10,287 nt of DNA. It comes from JAEUSF01 sp964484145 (GTDB taxonomy: Bacteria > Patescibacteriota > Doudnabacteria > UBA920). Shown here piece after piece: positions 1-5,942 of this stretch. How positions within the stretch are numbered: position 1 is the first letter of the stretch; each line of letters starts with the position of its first letter. Below the pieces are notes generated by a model. That model searched no databases. It was given only the letters and a program-made list of their open reading frames with translations, and had not been told where the DNA came from. The translations under genes were made by a program, and so were the position numbers. The stretch is from positions 1 to 10,287 of the forward strand of contig CAZAED010000032.1 in assembly GCA_964484145.1 (NCBI GenBank). Reading direction: 5' to 3'.

Positions 1-289
1 AAACAGCTTCGCCTTTAAACAAATGCGGTCCGTCTGGCCCGCCGCCGTTATTGGCTGAACTAGAGAGCCCGTAATTCTGCGCGAGCGGGTCATTCATACG
101 GTTAAGTAGTAAATACCCCACCCCTCCAACTACAGCGAGTAAAAATACCCACTGGGCAATAGACTGAAACGGGTGCTTGTGCCACCTGGCATACATCCCG
201 TCCTTTTGCATAAGCTTGTCGTGTAATCCCATATGTTTATTTTTTCCACCAAGGGTGGATCCGTTTTTGGCGGAAATTTTTTTTCGCAT
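1..289 (-). CDS. Hypothetical membrane-anchored protein, N-terminal part (cut by window edge)
   Basis: An open frame without a stop runs off the left edge. Translation from the ATG at 289 begins MRKKISAKNGSTLGG. It has a basic, soluble first ~40 residues, one hydrophobic helix at about residues 44-62 (QWVFLLAVVGGVGYLLL), then a Ser/Asn/Gly/Pro-rich stretch typical of a linker just outside the membrane. An in-frame ATG at 232 (MGLHDKLMQK) is an alternative start. I prefer 289 because a TGATATAAT promoter element lies at 325-333, giving a leader of about 30 nt, but neither ATG has a clear Shine-Dalgarno. With basic residues before the helix and no cleavage site visible, it is probably a single-pass protein with most of its mass outside the cytoplasm. 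I do not recognise the family; the visible part is too short. Confidence 0.6.
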   Translation of the reverse strand, partial: MRKKISAKNGSTLGGKNKHMGLHDKLMQKDGMYARWHKHPFQSIAQWVFLLAVVGGVGYLLLNRMNDPLAQNYGLSSSANNGGGPDGPHLFKGEAV

Positions 290-324
290 TAATTTATAAA
301 TTTAATTTTTATTTTATTTTATTT

Positions 325-333
325 ATTATATCA
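325..333 (-). promoter_or_regulatory. Extended -10 promoter (TGATATAAT) for the gene starting at 289
   Basis: Read on the minus strand, the sequence directly after the CBS gene's TAG stop is TGATATAAT, a perfect -10 hexamer with the TGn extension. No convincing -35 was found. Transcription would start near 318, in an A/T-only leader. The same TGnTATAAT form precedes five other minus-strand genes in the window. Confidence 0.55.
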
Positions 334-999
334 CTAAAAACCACTTGTAAATATTTTTGGGTTAACAACATACATCACCCCGGCAATAAAACCGGCAATA
401 AAGACAATAGTTATCCCCAGCATCCAAAATTTTGCCCTAGTTTTACTAATAAACGCAAAACGCGAACTAATGTCGTCTGCCACAAACTTAACTTCATTCT
501 CAACGTAATTGCGCGTTTGGCTACTTTGGGTATTTATTTTTTCTACTCCAATTAGTGCTCTAATAATATCACCCTTAGAAATTATGCCCAAAAGCTTATT
601 GCCGCTACTTACAACCGGTATTGGGTCTTGTTTCAAATTCGCGATCTTAACAGCCAAATCTTTAATTTCCATATCTGGGACTGTAAAATAAACTTTAGAA
701 TTCATTATTTCCCGCGCGGTTATTCGAGTAATTCTATTTGCCTCATAAGGCAACCCTTCAGATTTTGAATTTGCTACAAATTCCGTACTTTTTAATAACT
801 GCCCGTACATGGGCAAATAAATTTTGTGGTCGCTGGAAAACAACTCATTTTGAGTAATTAGGCCTTCGGTTATACCGTACTCATTAATTACCGGTACTCC
901 TTTTAAGTTATATTTATATAAAAGTTGAGCAACCCTATCTAGTAAAGTATCGGTTTTTACGTTTATGACCTCGGTGGTCATAAAATCTTTTACTAGCAT
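334..999 (-). CDS. Two-CBS-domain protein with C-terminal membrane anchor
   Basis: The 221-residue product opens directly with a CBS domain (about residues 1-57; MLVKDFMTTEVINVKTD, then GVPVINEYG and GLITQNEL). A second CBS domain follows at about 94-151 (TAREIMNSKVYFTVP, then PIPVVSSGNKLLGIISKGDI). CBS pairs form Bateman modules that usually bind adenine nucleotides or S-adenosylmethionine and switch an attached or partner activity. No enzymatic domain is fused here. Residues 152-190 are a charged linker, and 192-213 form one transmembrane helix, so the module should hang from the membrane on the cytoplasmic side as a tail-anchored sensor. The start is ATG at 999, without a Shine-Dalgarno, about 27 nt after the start site predicted from the promoter at 1033-1061. 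Its partner is not evident; the adjacent M50 protease is a possibility only by position (some M50 proteases carry CBS domains). Confidence 0.85.
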   Translation of the reverse strand: MLVKDFMTTEVINVKTDTLLDRVAQLLYKYNLKGVPVINEYGITEGLITQNELFSSDHKIYLPMYGQLLKSTEFVANSKSEGLPYEANRITRITAREIMNSKVYFTVPDMEIKDLAVKIANLKQDPIPVVSSGNKLLGIISKGDIIRALIGVEKINTQSSQTRNYVENEVKFVADDISSRFAFISKTRAKFWMLGITIVFIAGFIAGVMYVVNPKIFTSGF

Positions 1000-1032
1000 A
1001 TTTTTGTTTCAGAGGTTTTTAAGATTAAACTC

Positions 1033-1061
1033 ATTATACCACAAAAAATACTAAAAACCAA
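1033..1061 (-). promoter_or_regulatory. Promoter for the CBS-domain gene
   Basis: On the minus strand there is TTGGTT (1056-1061), a 17-nt spacer and TATAAT (1033-1038), preceded by TGG to give TGGTATAAT. The -35 half lies inside the last codons of the upstream protease gene, so this gene can be transcribed separately from it. Confidence 0.65.
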
Positions 1062-1725
1062 AATTTAAACCAAACACCCTGGCAAACAGGCTAATTACCG
1101 GTAAAAGTATTCTATTTAATAAACCTGTATACAAAAAAATTATTACCAATATAAAGCCATATTTTTCCATACCAAGTATCCAATTCATTAAATTATCCGG
1201 TAAAAAACTGGCTAAAATTTTACTACCGTCAAGTGGCGGAATTGGTATTAAGTTAAAAGTTCCTAAAACTATATTCATTAAAATTACTTGGCCTAAAATT
1301 GGTCCGGAAATACTATTAATAACCCCTAGCTTAATTGGTATTACGCACAATGCTGCGAGCAAAAAATTACTCAAAGGGCCGGCAAAACCGACTAGTGCCA
1401 TACCAAGTTTTTGGGGTCGTAAATTGCTAAAATTAACCGGCACTGGTTTGGCCGCGCCAAAAATTATGGGCGAGCCCACAGCCAAAAGTAAAAATGGTAA
1501 TAATATAGAACCGAACGGGTCAATGTGCGGAATTGGGTTTAAAGTAATTCTGCCCTCTTCCCTTGCCGTGTCGTCGCCAAGTTTTTCCGCCATAAGCCCA
1601 TGAGATACTTCATGAACAATAGCCGAGAATATGAGAATTACAAAGGTAATGAGTATATCCATAGAATAATTTAAAAGAATGACAAGATTGATCCAACCGT
1701 CGCTAGAGCTATGGTGGGCAAGCAT
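1051..1725 (-). CDS. M50 / site-2-type intramembrane metalloprotease
   Basis: A polytopic membrane protein with the zinc-protease motif HEVSH (residues 41-45 counted from a TTG at 1734), followed by ITLNPIPHIDPFGS and, near the C-terminal half, NLIPIPPLDGSKIL (161-173). In M50 proteases the two His and Glu of HExxH and the Asp of the (N)xxPxxxxDG motif bind and activate the catalytic zinc inside the membrane. About five hydrophobic segments are present and there is no PDZ domain, which matches the compact non-RseP S2P-like subgroup. Its substrate cannot be told from sequence. The start is uncertain: TTG 1734, ATG 1725 and ATG 1662 (MDILITFVILIF) are in frame and none has a Shine-Dalgarno. Homologues often begin just before the first helix, which favours 1662. 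The first 21 extra residues are partly encoded by a short DNA repeat, another reason for doubt. A TGTTATAAT element at 1804-1812 would drive it. Confidence 0.88.
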   Translation of the reverse strand: MLAHHSSSDGWINLVILLNYSMDILITFVILIFSAIVHEVSHGLMAEKLGDDTAREEGRITLNPIPHIDPFGSILLPFLLLAVGSPIIFGAAKPVPVNFSNLRPQKLGMALVGFAGPLSNFLLAALCVIPIKLGVINSISGPILGQVILMNIVLGTFNLIPIPPLDGSKILASFLPDNLMNWILGMEKYGFILVIIFLYTGLLNRILLPVISLFARVFGLNFGF

Positions 1726-1758
1726 GAATGACAAGATTTAAGTGCATTAAAATCTTGT
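1677..1758. repeat. Short direct and inverted repeats at the 5' end of the M50 gene
   Basis: GAATGACAAGATT occurs at 1677-1689 and again at 1726-1738. The second copy also forms a perfect 9-bp inverted repeat, ACAAGATTT (1731-1739) with AAATCTTGT (1750-1758), around a 10-nt spacer. A related core (AATGACAAGAAT) recurs twice at the 3' end of the acetyltransferase gene near 4768-4800. Confidence 0.6.
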
Positions 1759-1797
1759 TCAATCATTTAAATCATTTAACTCTTGTCAATCTGTCCC

Positions 1798-1826
1798 TTG
1801 ACCATTATAACAAACTGTGATAAAGT
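1798..1826 (+). promoter_or_regulatory. Promoter for rpmB
   Basis: TTGACC (1798-1803), a 17-nt spacer, and TAAAGT (1821-1826) preceded by TGA, so the weak -10 is helped by a TGn extension. The predicted start is near 1833, giving a leader of about 33 nt. The -35 abuts the minus-strand -10 of the protease gene (1804-1809). Confidence 0.55.
1804..1812 (-). promoter_or_regulatory. Extended -10 promoter (TGTTATAAT) for the M50 protease gene
   Basis: On the minus strand TGTTATAAT is a perfect -10 with TGn. CTTACA lies 18 nt upstream as a poor -35. It overlaps the divergent rpmB promoter, so RNA polymerase could probably occupy only one of the two at a time. A second candidate for the same gene is TTGACA (1784-1789) with AATGAT 16 nt downstream. 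Confidence 0.5.
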
Positions 1827-1865
1827 ATGTAAGTTGTGTTTATATCTTAAATCTTAAATTTCTAT

Positions 1866-2047
1866 ATGCCCCGAATGTGCGCAGTATGCGGCAAAACTTA
1901 CAGCCGTACCATAAAACGCTCCCACTCTATGAGGCCGTCTATTGTTAGACTGCTTCCTAATTTGCAATACTCGGTCTTTGACGGCCAAAGAGTAAAAGCC
2001 TGTACCCGATNNNNNNNNNNATTAAAACCAAGGCAAAAGCGAAATAA
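1866..2047 (+). CDS. rpmB: 50S ribosomal protein L28 (interrupted by an assembly gap)
   Basis: The product begins MPRMCAVCGKTYSRTIKRSH and continues with RLLPNLQYSVFDGQRVKACTR, the typical L28 core (PNLQ followed by a basic beta strand). L28 is a small protein of the large ribosomal subunit. C5/C8 and C46 are three of the four cysteines of the zinc-binding form. The codon right before the gap begins with T at the position where the fourth cysteine (CTRC) is expected. Ten Ns (2011-2020) follow. Reading straight through gives an improbable tail, whereas one frame over the sequence after the gap reads IKTKAKAK then TAA (2045-2047), a normal lysine-rich L28 end of about 57-60 residues. I therefore end the gene at 2047 and treat the N count as arbitrary. 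A strong terminator follows at 2060. The start is ATG 1866 without a Shine-Dalgarno. Confidence 0.88.
2011..2020. other. Assembly gap of 10 N inside rpmB
   Basis: Ten undetermined bases. For the downstream IKTKAKAK tail to be in frame with the upstream CTR, the true gap length must be 2 modulo 3 (for example 2, 5, 8 or 11), so the run of ten is probably a placeholder. Confidence 0.95.
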
Positions 2048-2059
2048 ACTTCTCATAGT

Positions 2060-2087
2060 AAAACCGCCCAGCAAAGGGCGGTTTTTT
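2060..2087 (+). terminator. Rho-independent terminator of rpmB, likely bidirectional
   Basis: AAAACCGCCC (2060-2069), loop AGCAAA, GGGCGGTTTT (2076-2085) and a T6 run ending at 2087. It lies 12 nt after the rpmB stop. On the minus strand the same hairpin is followed by T4, so it can also end the convergent DUF1059 transcript. Confidence 0.9.
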
Positions 2088-2120
2088 GAATTAGTTCCGC
2101 ATAAATTGTGTCACAATCTC

Positions 2121-2138
2121 GGCGGTCTTCCGCCTTTT
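2121..2138 (+). terminator. Second terminator-like hairpin between convergent genes
   Basis: GGCGG (2121-2125), loop TCTT, CCGCC (2130-2134), then T4. It overlaps the stop codon of the DUF1059 gene. A small palindrome, ATTGTG-T-CACAAT (2105-2117), lies just before it. It may act as a back-up plus-strand terminator; the short T run makes this less certain. Confidence 0.45.
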
Positions 2139-2340
2139 ACTCTTTCACAATTTTAGACATCATAGTTTCCTTCATGGCCGCGGCTTCTACCGGGTTCATT
2201 TTGGAAATTTCTTCTCTTTTGTCCTGGTGAGCTGAATTAACATGGTCATTTATTTTTTCTAAAACCTCTTCTTCGGTTTCGCCCTTAGCAACAAAGTCGC
2301 AGTTAGGCATACCTAGGCTTGCGCAAGATAATGAATACAT
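2137..2340 (-). CDS. DUF1059 family small protein
   Basis: A 67-residue acidic protein, MYSLSCASLGMPNCDFVAKG, then ETEEEVLEKINDHVNSAH. The pattern Cys6, Cys14, His33, His38 with the TEEEVLEKINDH segment is that of the DUF1059 family, small stand-alone proteins of unknown function. The two Cys and two His could bind a metal; this is an inference from spacing. The remaining ~30 residues are a predicted charged helix. The start is well supported: AAAGGAAAATTTATG places an AAGGA Shine-Dalgarno 6 nt before the ATG at 2340, unlike the housekeeping genes nearby. Upstream, TGATAGACT (AGTCTA at 2387-2392 on the plus strand) is a weak candidate promoter. It converges with rpmB across the terminator at 2060-2087. 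Confidence 0.8.
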   Translation of the reverse strand: MYSLSCASLGMPNCDFVAKGETEEEVLEKINDHVNSAHQDKREEISKMNPVEAAAMKETMMSKIVKE

Positions 2341-2530
2341 AAATTTTCCTTTCTATTAATACTCTACTTTTGCGACCCATAGTTACAGTCTATCACACAT
2401 AGCAAATAAACCATAATAAAAAGAACAATCTCTGCGTCCGAAAAATTTGCGGATTTTGAAACCGTTCTAATTTATTGACTCAGCGTTTAATTAGTTTTTC
2501 TTCTATCAGCGACGAAACAGCTGCCTTAAA

Positions 2531-2911
2531 TTACATAGGCGGTTGCTTTATTGGTACAGAACTACTAGAGGAGTCTCCCGCCATAGATGCACCAAACAAA
2601 CCAACGGCAAATACTAAATGCAGCCAATTATCAGCTGTGTTTATTGTTACTAAACCTATTAACTTTTGGTTCGTGCCCATTATAAAACCTAAAATAGCAA
2701 TAAATAAATAACCTACTGCGACAATTTTCATGGTAACAGAACCACTCTTTGTTCCAAGTAGTAGTATTACACCTAGTAAAATATGGACTATGTTATGAAC
2801 AGTGTCAGATATAAAAAACCCATTACCCCCAATTATAGAGTTATTTACAAAACCCAGTAAGCCAATAAGAACAAAAACTAAACCAAATATCCTAGCTAAT
2901 TTTTTAGCCAT
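2531..2911 (-). CDS. DUF4383-like four-helix membrane protein
   Basis: A 126-residue protein with four hydrophobic segments, at about residues 8-28, 37-55, 60-80 and 95-112. Two conserved family patches are visible: DTVHNIVHILLGVILL (36-51), in the second helix, and NTADNWLHLVFA (91-102), at the start of the fourth. These His/Asn/Asp/Trp patches are the hallmark of the DUF4383 group of small bacterial membrane proteins, whose function is unknown. The C-terminus is a short Ser/Pro tail (DSSSSSVPIKQPPM). The start is ATG 2911 without a Shine-Dalgarno. A TGATATAAT element at 2976-2984 predicts a leader of about 58 nt, A/T-rich throughout. It stands alone, with about 190 bp to the next gene downstream and 230 bp to purH upstream. 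No clear terminator follows it. Confidence 0.82.
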   Translation of the reverse strand: MAKKLARIFGLVFVLIGLLGFVNNSIIGGNGFFISDTVHNIVHILLGVILLLGTKSGSVTMKIVAVGYLFIAILGFIMGTNQKLIGLVTINTADNWLHLVFAVGLFGASMAGDSSSSSVPIKQPPM

Positions 2912-2975
2912 ATTGAATATAAATTAATTTACTATTTTATTTTATTTACTCACTTTAGAGTAAAGCATTTCTATA

Positions 2976-2984
2976 ATTATATCA
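2976..2984 (-). promoter_or_regulatory. Extended -10 promoter (TGATATAAT) for the DUF4383 gene
   Basis: A perfect TATAAT with a TGA extension on the minus strand and no good -35 at 16-18 nt. The predicted start is near 2969. Confidence 0.55.
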
Positions 2985-3023
2985 AAAATGATTTTTAATA
3001 CTGCATTATTCTGCTTTTTTTGC

Positions 3024-3048
3024 AAAACCCTACTTGTTTAGGCGGGTT
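3024..3048 (-). terminator. Weak terminator-like hairpin after purH
   Basis: On the minus strand AACCC (3044-3048) and GGGTT (3026-3030) enclose a 13-nt loop and are followed by TTTTGC. The stem is only 5 bp and the T run is short, about 90 nt after the purH stop. It is the best candidate for ending the maf-acetyltransferase-purH transcript, but it is poor. Confidence 0.3.
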
Positions 3049-3079
3049 AAAAATTTATAGTTATATTATTTTTAAAATC

Positions 3080-3138
3080 AAATCCAAAATGTTGGATGTA
3101 GAATAATTTTGCATTCTAAAATCCAAATTCTGCATTCT
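3080..3138. repeat. Short interleaved repeats downstream of purH
   Basis: AAATCCAAA occurs at 3080-3088 and 3119-3127, TGCATTCT at 3110-3117 and 3131-3138. Inverted pairs also occur: TCCAA/TTGGA (3083-3096), and AGAAT (3100-3104) with ATTCT. It fills the gap right after the purH stop codon and looks like low-complexity intergenic filler derived from a few short words. Confidence 0.55.
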
Positions 3139-3141
3139 GAT

Positions 3142-4764
3142 TTAGTGTCCAAAAAACCCTCTTGCCATGCTGTCCGGCAGCATTACCAGCGTAGCTTGAT
3201 GTTCTTTGCAAAAGTTTTTTACTTCCTCGTCCCTTACTGAACCCGATGTAGCAAAAATGGTTTTTATGCCGGCTTCTATTAAAACTTTGGGACCGTCGGT
3301 AAAAGGAAAAAAACTATCGCTATAAGCGGCTGAATTTTCTATATTATGGCCGGCGTCTTTAGCTCTTTTTATGGCAAGCTCACAACAACTTACTCTGTCC
3401 TGCTGGCCTACACCATTACCAATAAGCTGACCCTCTTTAGCCAAAGTAACTGTATTGCTGTTAGAGGTAGAACCAACCGCCCAAGCAAGCAGTAAATCTT
3501 TTTGCTTACCGGGACTTAAACTGCCGGAAACATTTAGAGAAGACGAAGTAAAGTCTAAAATAAAATTATAATTTGGCTGTTTTAAAAACCCGCCCCTTAC
3601 ATACCTAAAACGCGTATGTTGGTCAAGCGAAGACTTGTTCGCCGCTCCCAAAGCCTTGTTAACTAAAAACCTGCACTTGTCACCTTTACGCTTAAGCATT
3701 TCTATGGCCGACGTGCTAAACGAAGGCGCAATAATACCATCTAAAAGCCTACGCTGCCCTTCTGGCATTTTATGAGTTAAAAGCACTTCAGCTAAATCGT
3801 CATCAATTTCAAAATTTACCATAATAACGCCCCCAAAAATTGCCCTTAAATCTCCTTCCAAACATTTTTTTATAGCGTCGGTCGGGTATTCTGCCACAGC
3901 TGCGCCGCAAGGGTTGCCGTGCTTAACGCCCACGGCTATTCTCGGTACTTTGCCAAAATTTGTGTCAAAGCCAGCGGCAATATGAGTTATGGTCTGAAGC
4001 AGTCGGTCTACATCTGCCAAGTTATTGTAACTAGGAGACTGTCCGGCCATAAGCTTAAAATTCGAAACTGATAATTCATCGCCGCCGCCGTTTAAAAATC
4101 CAGCCGGCACCTGCCAGGCATTTTCCCCATACTTACTTTCTGTAAAATTGTTAGTAATAAAACCGTCAATTTTTCCTGAACTGTGAAAACGCGCAGAAGT
4201 TAAGCAGTAATCGGCCACTATGTATTCCGCTTTAGCTGCAAGTGATGAGATAAATTCTTCTCGGTCTTGCTCTCCATCCCTTAGCCACTCTATAACGCGC
4301 TCTCGATCCGCCGGGTCACAAACAACTATTCTTCTGCCTTTTGCCGCGCTTCTAAGCATGGTCGGCCCGCCAATGTCTGTTTTTTCAATTACAGCATCCG
4401 TAGCTTTTTCACCACTAATTTTCTGATTCTCTAATTCTCTAATTTGCTGTTCTAAAGGGTACAAATCCACACACACTAAATCTATAAAAGGTATTTTTAA
4501 GTTTTCTAACTCCTTACGATCCTCCTCGATATCGCGGGCAAGCAAACCCGCATGAATTTCACGCGACAAAGTAACCACTCTATGACCAAGTATCGCGCCG
4601 CCTCCAACTAATGAAGCAACATCAGTAACTTCTACTCCGCCTTCTGTTAAAGTCTTAGCCGTTCCCCCACTTGCTAAAATTTTAAACTTAAGTTCGGTTA
4701 ACTCTTTAGCGAAATCTACAATCCCCTCTTTGTTATAGACAGATAATAAAGCAGTTTTTTGCAT
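3142..4764 (-). CDS. purH: Bifunctional AICAR formyltransferase / IMP cyclohydrolase
   Basis: The 540-residue product has the full PurH layout and catalyses the last two steps to IMP: formylation of AICAR by 10-formyl-THF, then ring closure. The N-terminal MGS-like cyclohydrolase domain spans about 1-195, with SGGTAKTL (32-39), HAGLLAR (71-77) and KTDIGGPTMLRSAAK (128-142). The transformylase domain follows, with SYNNLADVD (245-253), VKHGNPCG (280-287, containing the catalytic Lys-His pair), GQQDRV (453-458), SDSFFPFTDG (482-491) and SGSVRDEEV (507-515). The length matches the family (~510-540). Two spots differ from the common consensus: KYGENAWQ (211-218), where most homologues have RYGENPHQ, and the C-terminus MARGFFGH, where a RHFRH-type end is usual. 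ATG 4764 shares one base with the stop of the acetyltransferase gene (TAATG), so translation is probably coupled. It is cytoplasmic; no other purine gene is in view. Confidence 0.96.
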   Translation of the reverse strand: MQKTALLSVYNKEGIVDFAKELTELKFKILASGGTAKTLTEGGVEVTDVASLVGGGAILGHRVVTLSREIHAGLLARDIEEDRKELENLKIPFIDLVCVDLYPLEQQIRELENQKISGEKATDAVIEKTDIGGPTMLRSAAKGRRIVVCDPADRERVIEWLRDGEQDREEFISSLAAKAEYIVADYCLTSARFHSSGKIDGFITNNFTESKYGENAWQVPAGFLNGGGDELSVSNFKLMAGQSPSYNNLADVDRLLQTITHIAAGFDTNFGKVPRIAVGVKHGNPCGAAVAEYPTDAIKKCLEGDLRAIFGGVIMVNFEIDDDLAEVLLTHKMPEGQRRLLDGIIAPSFSTSAIEMLKRKGDKCRFLVNKALGAANKSSLDQHTRFRYVRGGFLKQPNYNFILDFTSSSLNVSGSLSPGKQKDLLLAWAVGSTSNSNTVTLAKEGQLIGNGVGQQDRVSCCELAIKRAKDAGHNIENSAAYSDSFFPFTDGPKVLIEAGIKTIFATSGSVRDEEVKNFCKEHQATLVMLPDSMARGFFGH

Positions 4765-5333
4765 TAGATTCTTGTCATTTTTTTAATTCTTGTCATTTTT
4801 GTCATTCCATCTTTCCAATCTCTGTCCAAAATTGACATTGTTAGCGCGTCATAAAATTTATTACCAAGTTTTGTGTACTCTATTTTCCTTCCCTCAATTT
4901 TAAACCCAAGCCGTTTATATACTTTTATTGCCCGTGGGTTGTAAGAATAAACGTCTAAATCTATACGGTGAAATTTCAATTTCTTAAAACCATAGTCGAT
5001 AATTAGCTTTGCCGCTTCACTACCATAACCTGAATTCCAATATTTTTTGTCGCCTATAACTATACCAAAAGTAGCGCGCCTATATATTTTACTTATTGAA
5101 TCAAAAGATGTTGCTCCAATGTGAGTTCCGTCCAGAGTATCTACGCAAAAATGTAAACTGTCCTTCATTTTTCCAGCTAAACGGTCTTTTATGTACTTCT
5201 TTTCGGCTTTTAAAGTTAGTGACCTATAGTTTAAAAATTTATTTACTTCCTTGTCATTAAACCACTTAACAAAACGTTCGGCGTCTGTAAGCCGAATAGG
5301 TCTTAATATGACTTTTTTTCCTTTAAGTATCAC
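4764..5333 (-). CDS. GNAT-family N-acetyltransferase (RimJ/RimL-like)
   Basis: A 189-residue protein starting ILKGKKVILRPIRLTDAERF, the usual first strand and helix of RimJ/RimL-type acetyltransferases. The acetyl-CoA pyrophosphate loop is at about 92-107 (VIGDKKYWNSGYGSEA), and the conserved NPRAIKVYKRLGF (132-144) forms the late helix and strand of the fold. Members acetylate protein N-termini or small amines; the substrate cannot be inferred here. The start is GTG at 5333. The gap to the maf stop is exactly 15 nt, made up entirely of TGCTATAAT plus 6 nt, so the mRNA probably begins at the GTG itself (leaderless), although read-through from maf is possible. The last ~12 residues (MTKMTRIKKMTRI) come from a duplicated DNA word and look like a late extension. 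The stop overlaps the purH ATG. Confidence 0.9.
   Translation of the reverse strand: MILKGKKVILRPIRLTDAERFVKWFNDKEVNKFLNYRSLTLKAEKKYIKDRLAGKMKDSLHFCVDTLDGTHIGATSFDSISKIYRRATFGIVIGDKKYWNSGYGSEAAKLIIDYGFKKLKFHRIDLDVYSYNPRAIKVYKRLGFKIEGRKIEYTKLGNKFYDALTMSILDRDWKDGMTKMTRIKKMTRI
4768..4807. repeat. Repeated ATTCTTGTCATTTTT word at the end of the acetyltransferase gene
   Basis: ATTCTTGTCATTTTT appears twice (4768-4782 and 4786-4800), followed by a partial TTGTCATT. Read on the coding strand it encodes the MTKMTRIKKMTRI tail. It is similar to the GAATGACAAGATT repeats at the 5' end of the M50 gene. Confidence 0.6.
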
Positions 5334-5339
5334 CTATTT

Positions 5340-5348
5340 ATTATAGCA
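5340..5348 (-). promoter_or_regulatory. Extended -10 promoter (TGCTATAAT) for a leaderless acetyltransferase mRNA
   Basis: TGCTATAAT sits immediately after the maf stop codon, and TATAAT is followed by 6 nt and then the GTG start at 5333. With normal -10 to +1 spacing, transcription starts at or next to the GTG. No -35 is evident. Confidence 0.55.
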
Positions 5349-5924
5349 TTAAAACCTTACTCCCATTTTATTCAAGCCCTTAAATACCAACTCCATAGGC
5401 AAACCAATTACGTTGGTGGTGTCGCCTTCTATTCTTTCTATTAAATTTAAGCCCTTGCCTAAAGGACCATAGCTGCCGGCTTTGTCCATAGCTTCGCCTG
5501 TGTCTAAATATTCGTTTATATTTTTGTCTGAAACTTTTTTAAAGAAAACCTTGCTTTTACAAAACTCGTTAAATACTTTGCCGGTATTAGCGTCTATAAC
5601 CGCCACGCCGGTAAAAACGTCTTGGGTTTTGCCGCTAAAACTTTTTAATGTTAAAAATGCTTCTTTACGGCTCTTAGGCTTACCTATGGCTTTACCCTTA
5701 AACGAAACTATTGTATCTGCCGCCACAATTACAGAATTTTTATATTTTTTTGCCGCGGCCTTAGCTTTACCCAAAGCCAAGAACTTTACCAGTTCCGAGT
5801 GGCTTAGGTGTTTATGCAAAACTTCTTCATAGCCTGAATCTACGGCTTTAAAATTTAAATTAAAAAGCTTAAACAGCGCCCGCCTTCTGGGTGAAATAGA
5901 AGCTAAAATAATTTGATTGCTCAT
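5349..5924 (-). CDS. maf: Maf-like nucleoside triphosphate pyrophosphatase
   Basis: The 191-residue protein begins MSNQIILASISPRRRALF, carrying the SxSPRR nucleotide-binding loop (9-14). AADTIV (68-73) follows with the catalytic Asp70, then GKAIGKPKS, SGKTQDVFTGV (97-107), DKAGSYG (147-153) and GDTTNVIGLP (167-176). These are all the diagnostic Maf/YhdE/YceF motifs, in order and at normal length. Maf enzymes hydrolyse dTTP/UTP or modified pyrimidine nucleotides to the monophosphate plus pyrophosphate, cleaning the nucleotide pool, and have been linked to septation arrest; which substrate class applies here cannot be decided by eye. The His usually found in the SGxxHxVxTG segment is Gln here (TQDVFTG). 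There is no Shine-Dalgarno before ATG 5924: TATAAT ends 6 nt upstream, so the message is probably leaderless. It is followed after 15 nt by the acetyltransferase gene and then purH. Confidence 0.95.
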   Translation of the reverse strand: MSNQIILASISPRRRALFKLFNLNFKAVDSGYEEVLHKHLSHSELVKFLALGKAKAAAKKYKNSVIVAADTIVSFKGKAIGKPKSRKEAFLTLKSFSGKTQDVFTGVAVIDANTGKVFNEFCKSKVFFKKVSDKNINEYLDTGEAMDKAGSYGPLGKGLNLIERIEGDTTNVIGLPMELVFKGLNKMGVRF

Positions 5925-5930
5925 ATAGCA

Positions 5931-5939
5931 ATTATATCA
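5931..5939 (-). promoter_or_regulatory. Extended -10 promoter (TGATATAAT) for leaderless maf
   Basis: TGATATAAT on the minus strand, then 6 nt, then ATG 5924. It follows directly on the T run of the tRNA-Pro terminator (5943-5947), so maf starts a new transcription unit with almost no spare DNA. Confidence 0.6.
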
Positions 5940-5942
5940 AAT

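Noticed and set aside
2475..2711. Plus-strand 78-codon frame opposite the DUF4383 gene
   Set aside because: It is antisense to a clear four-helix membrane protein with family motifs and shows no start signals.
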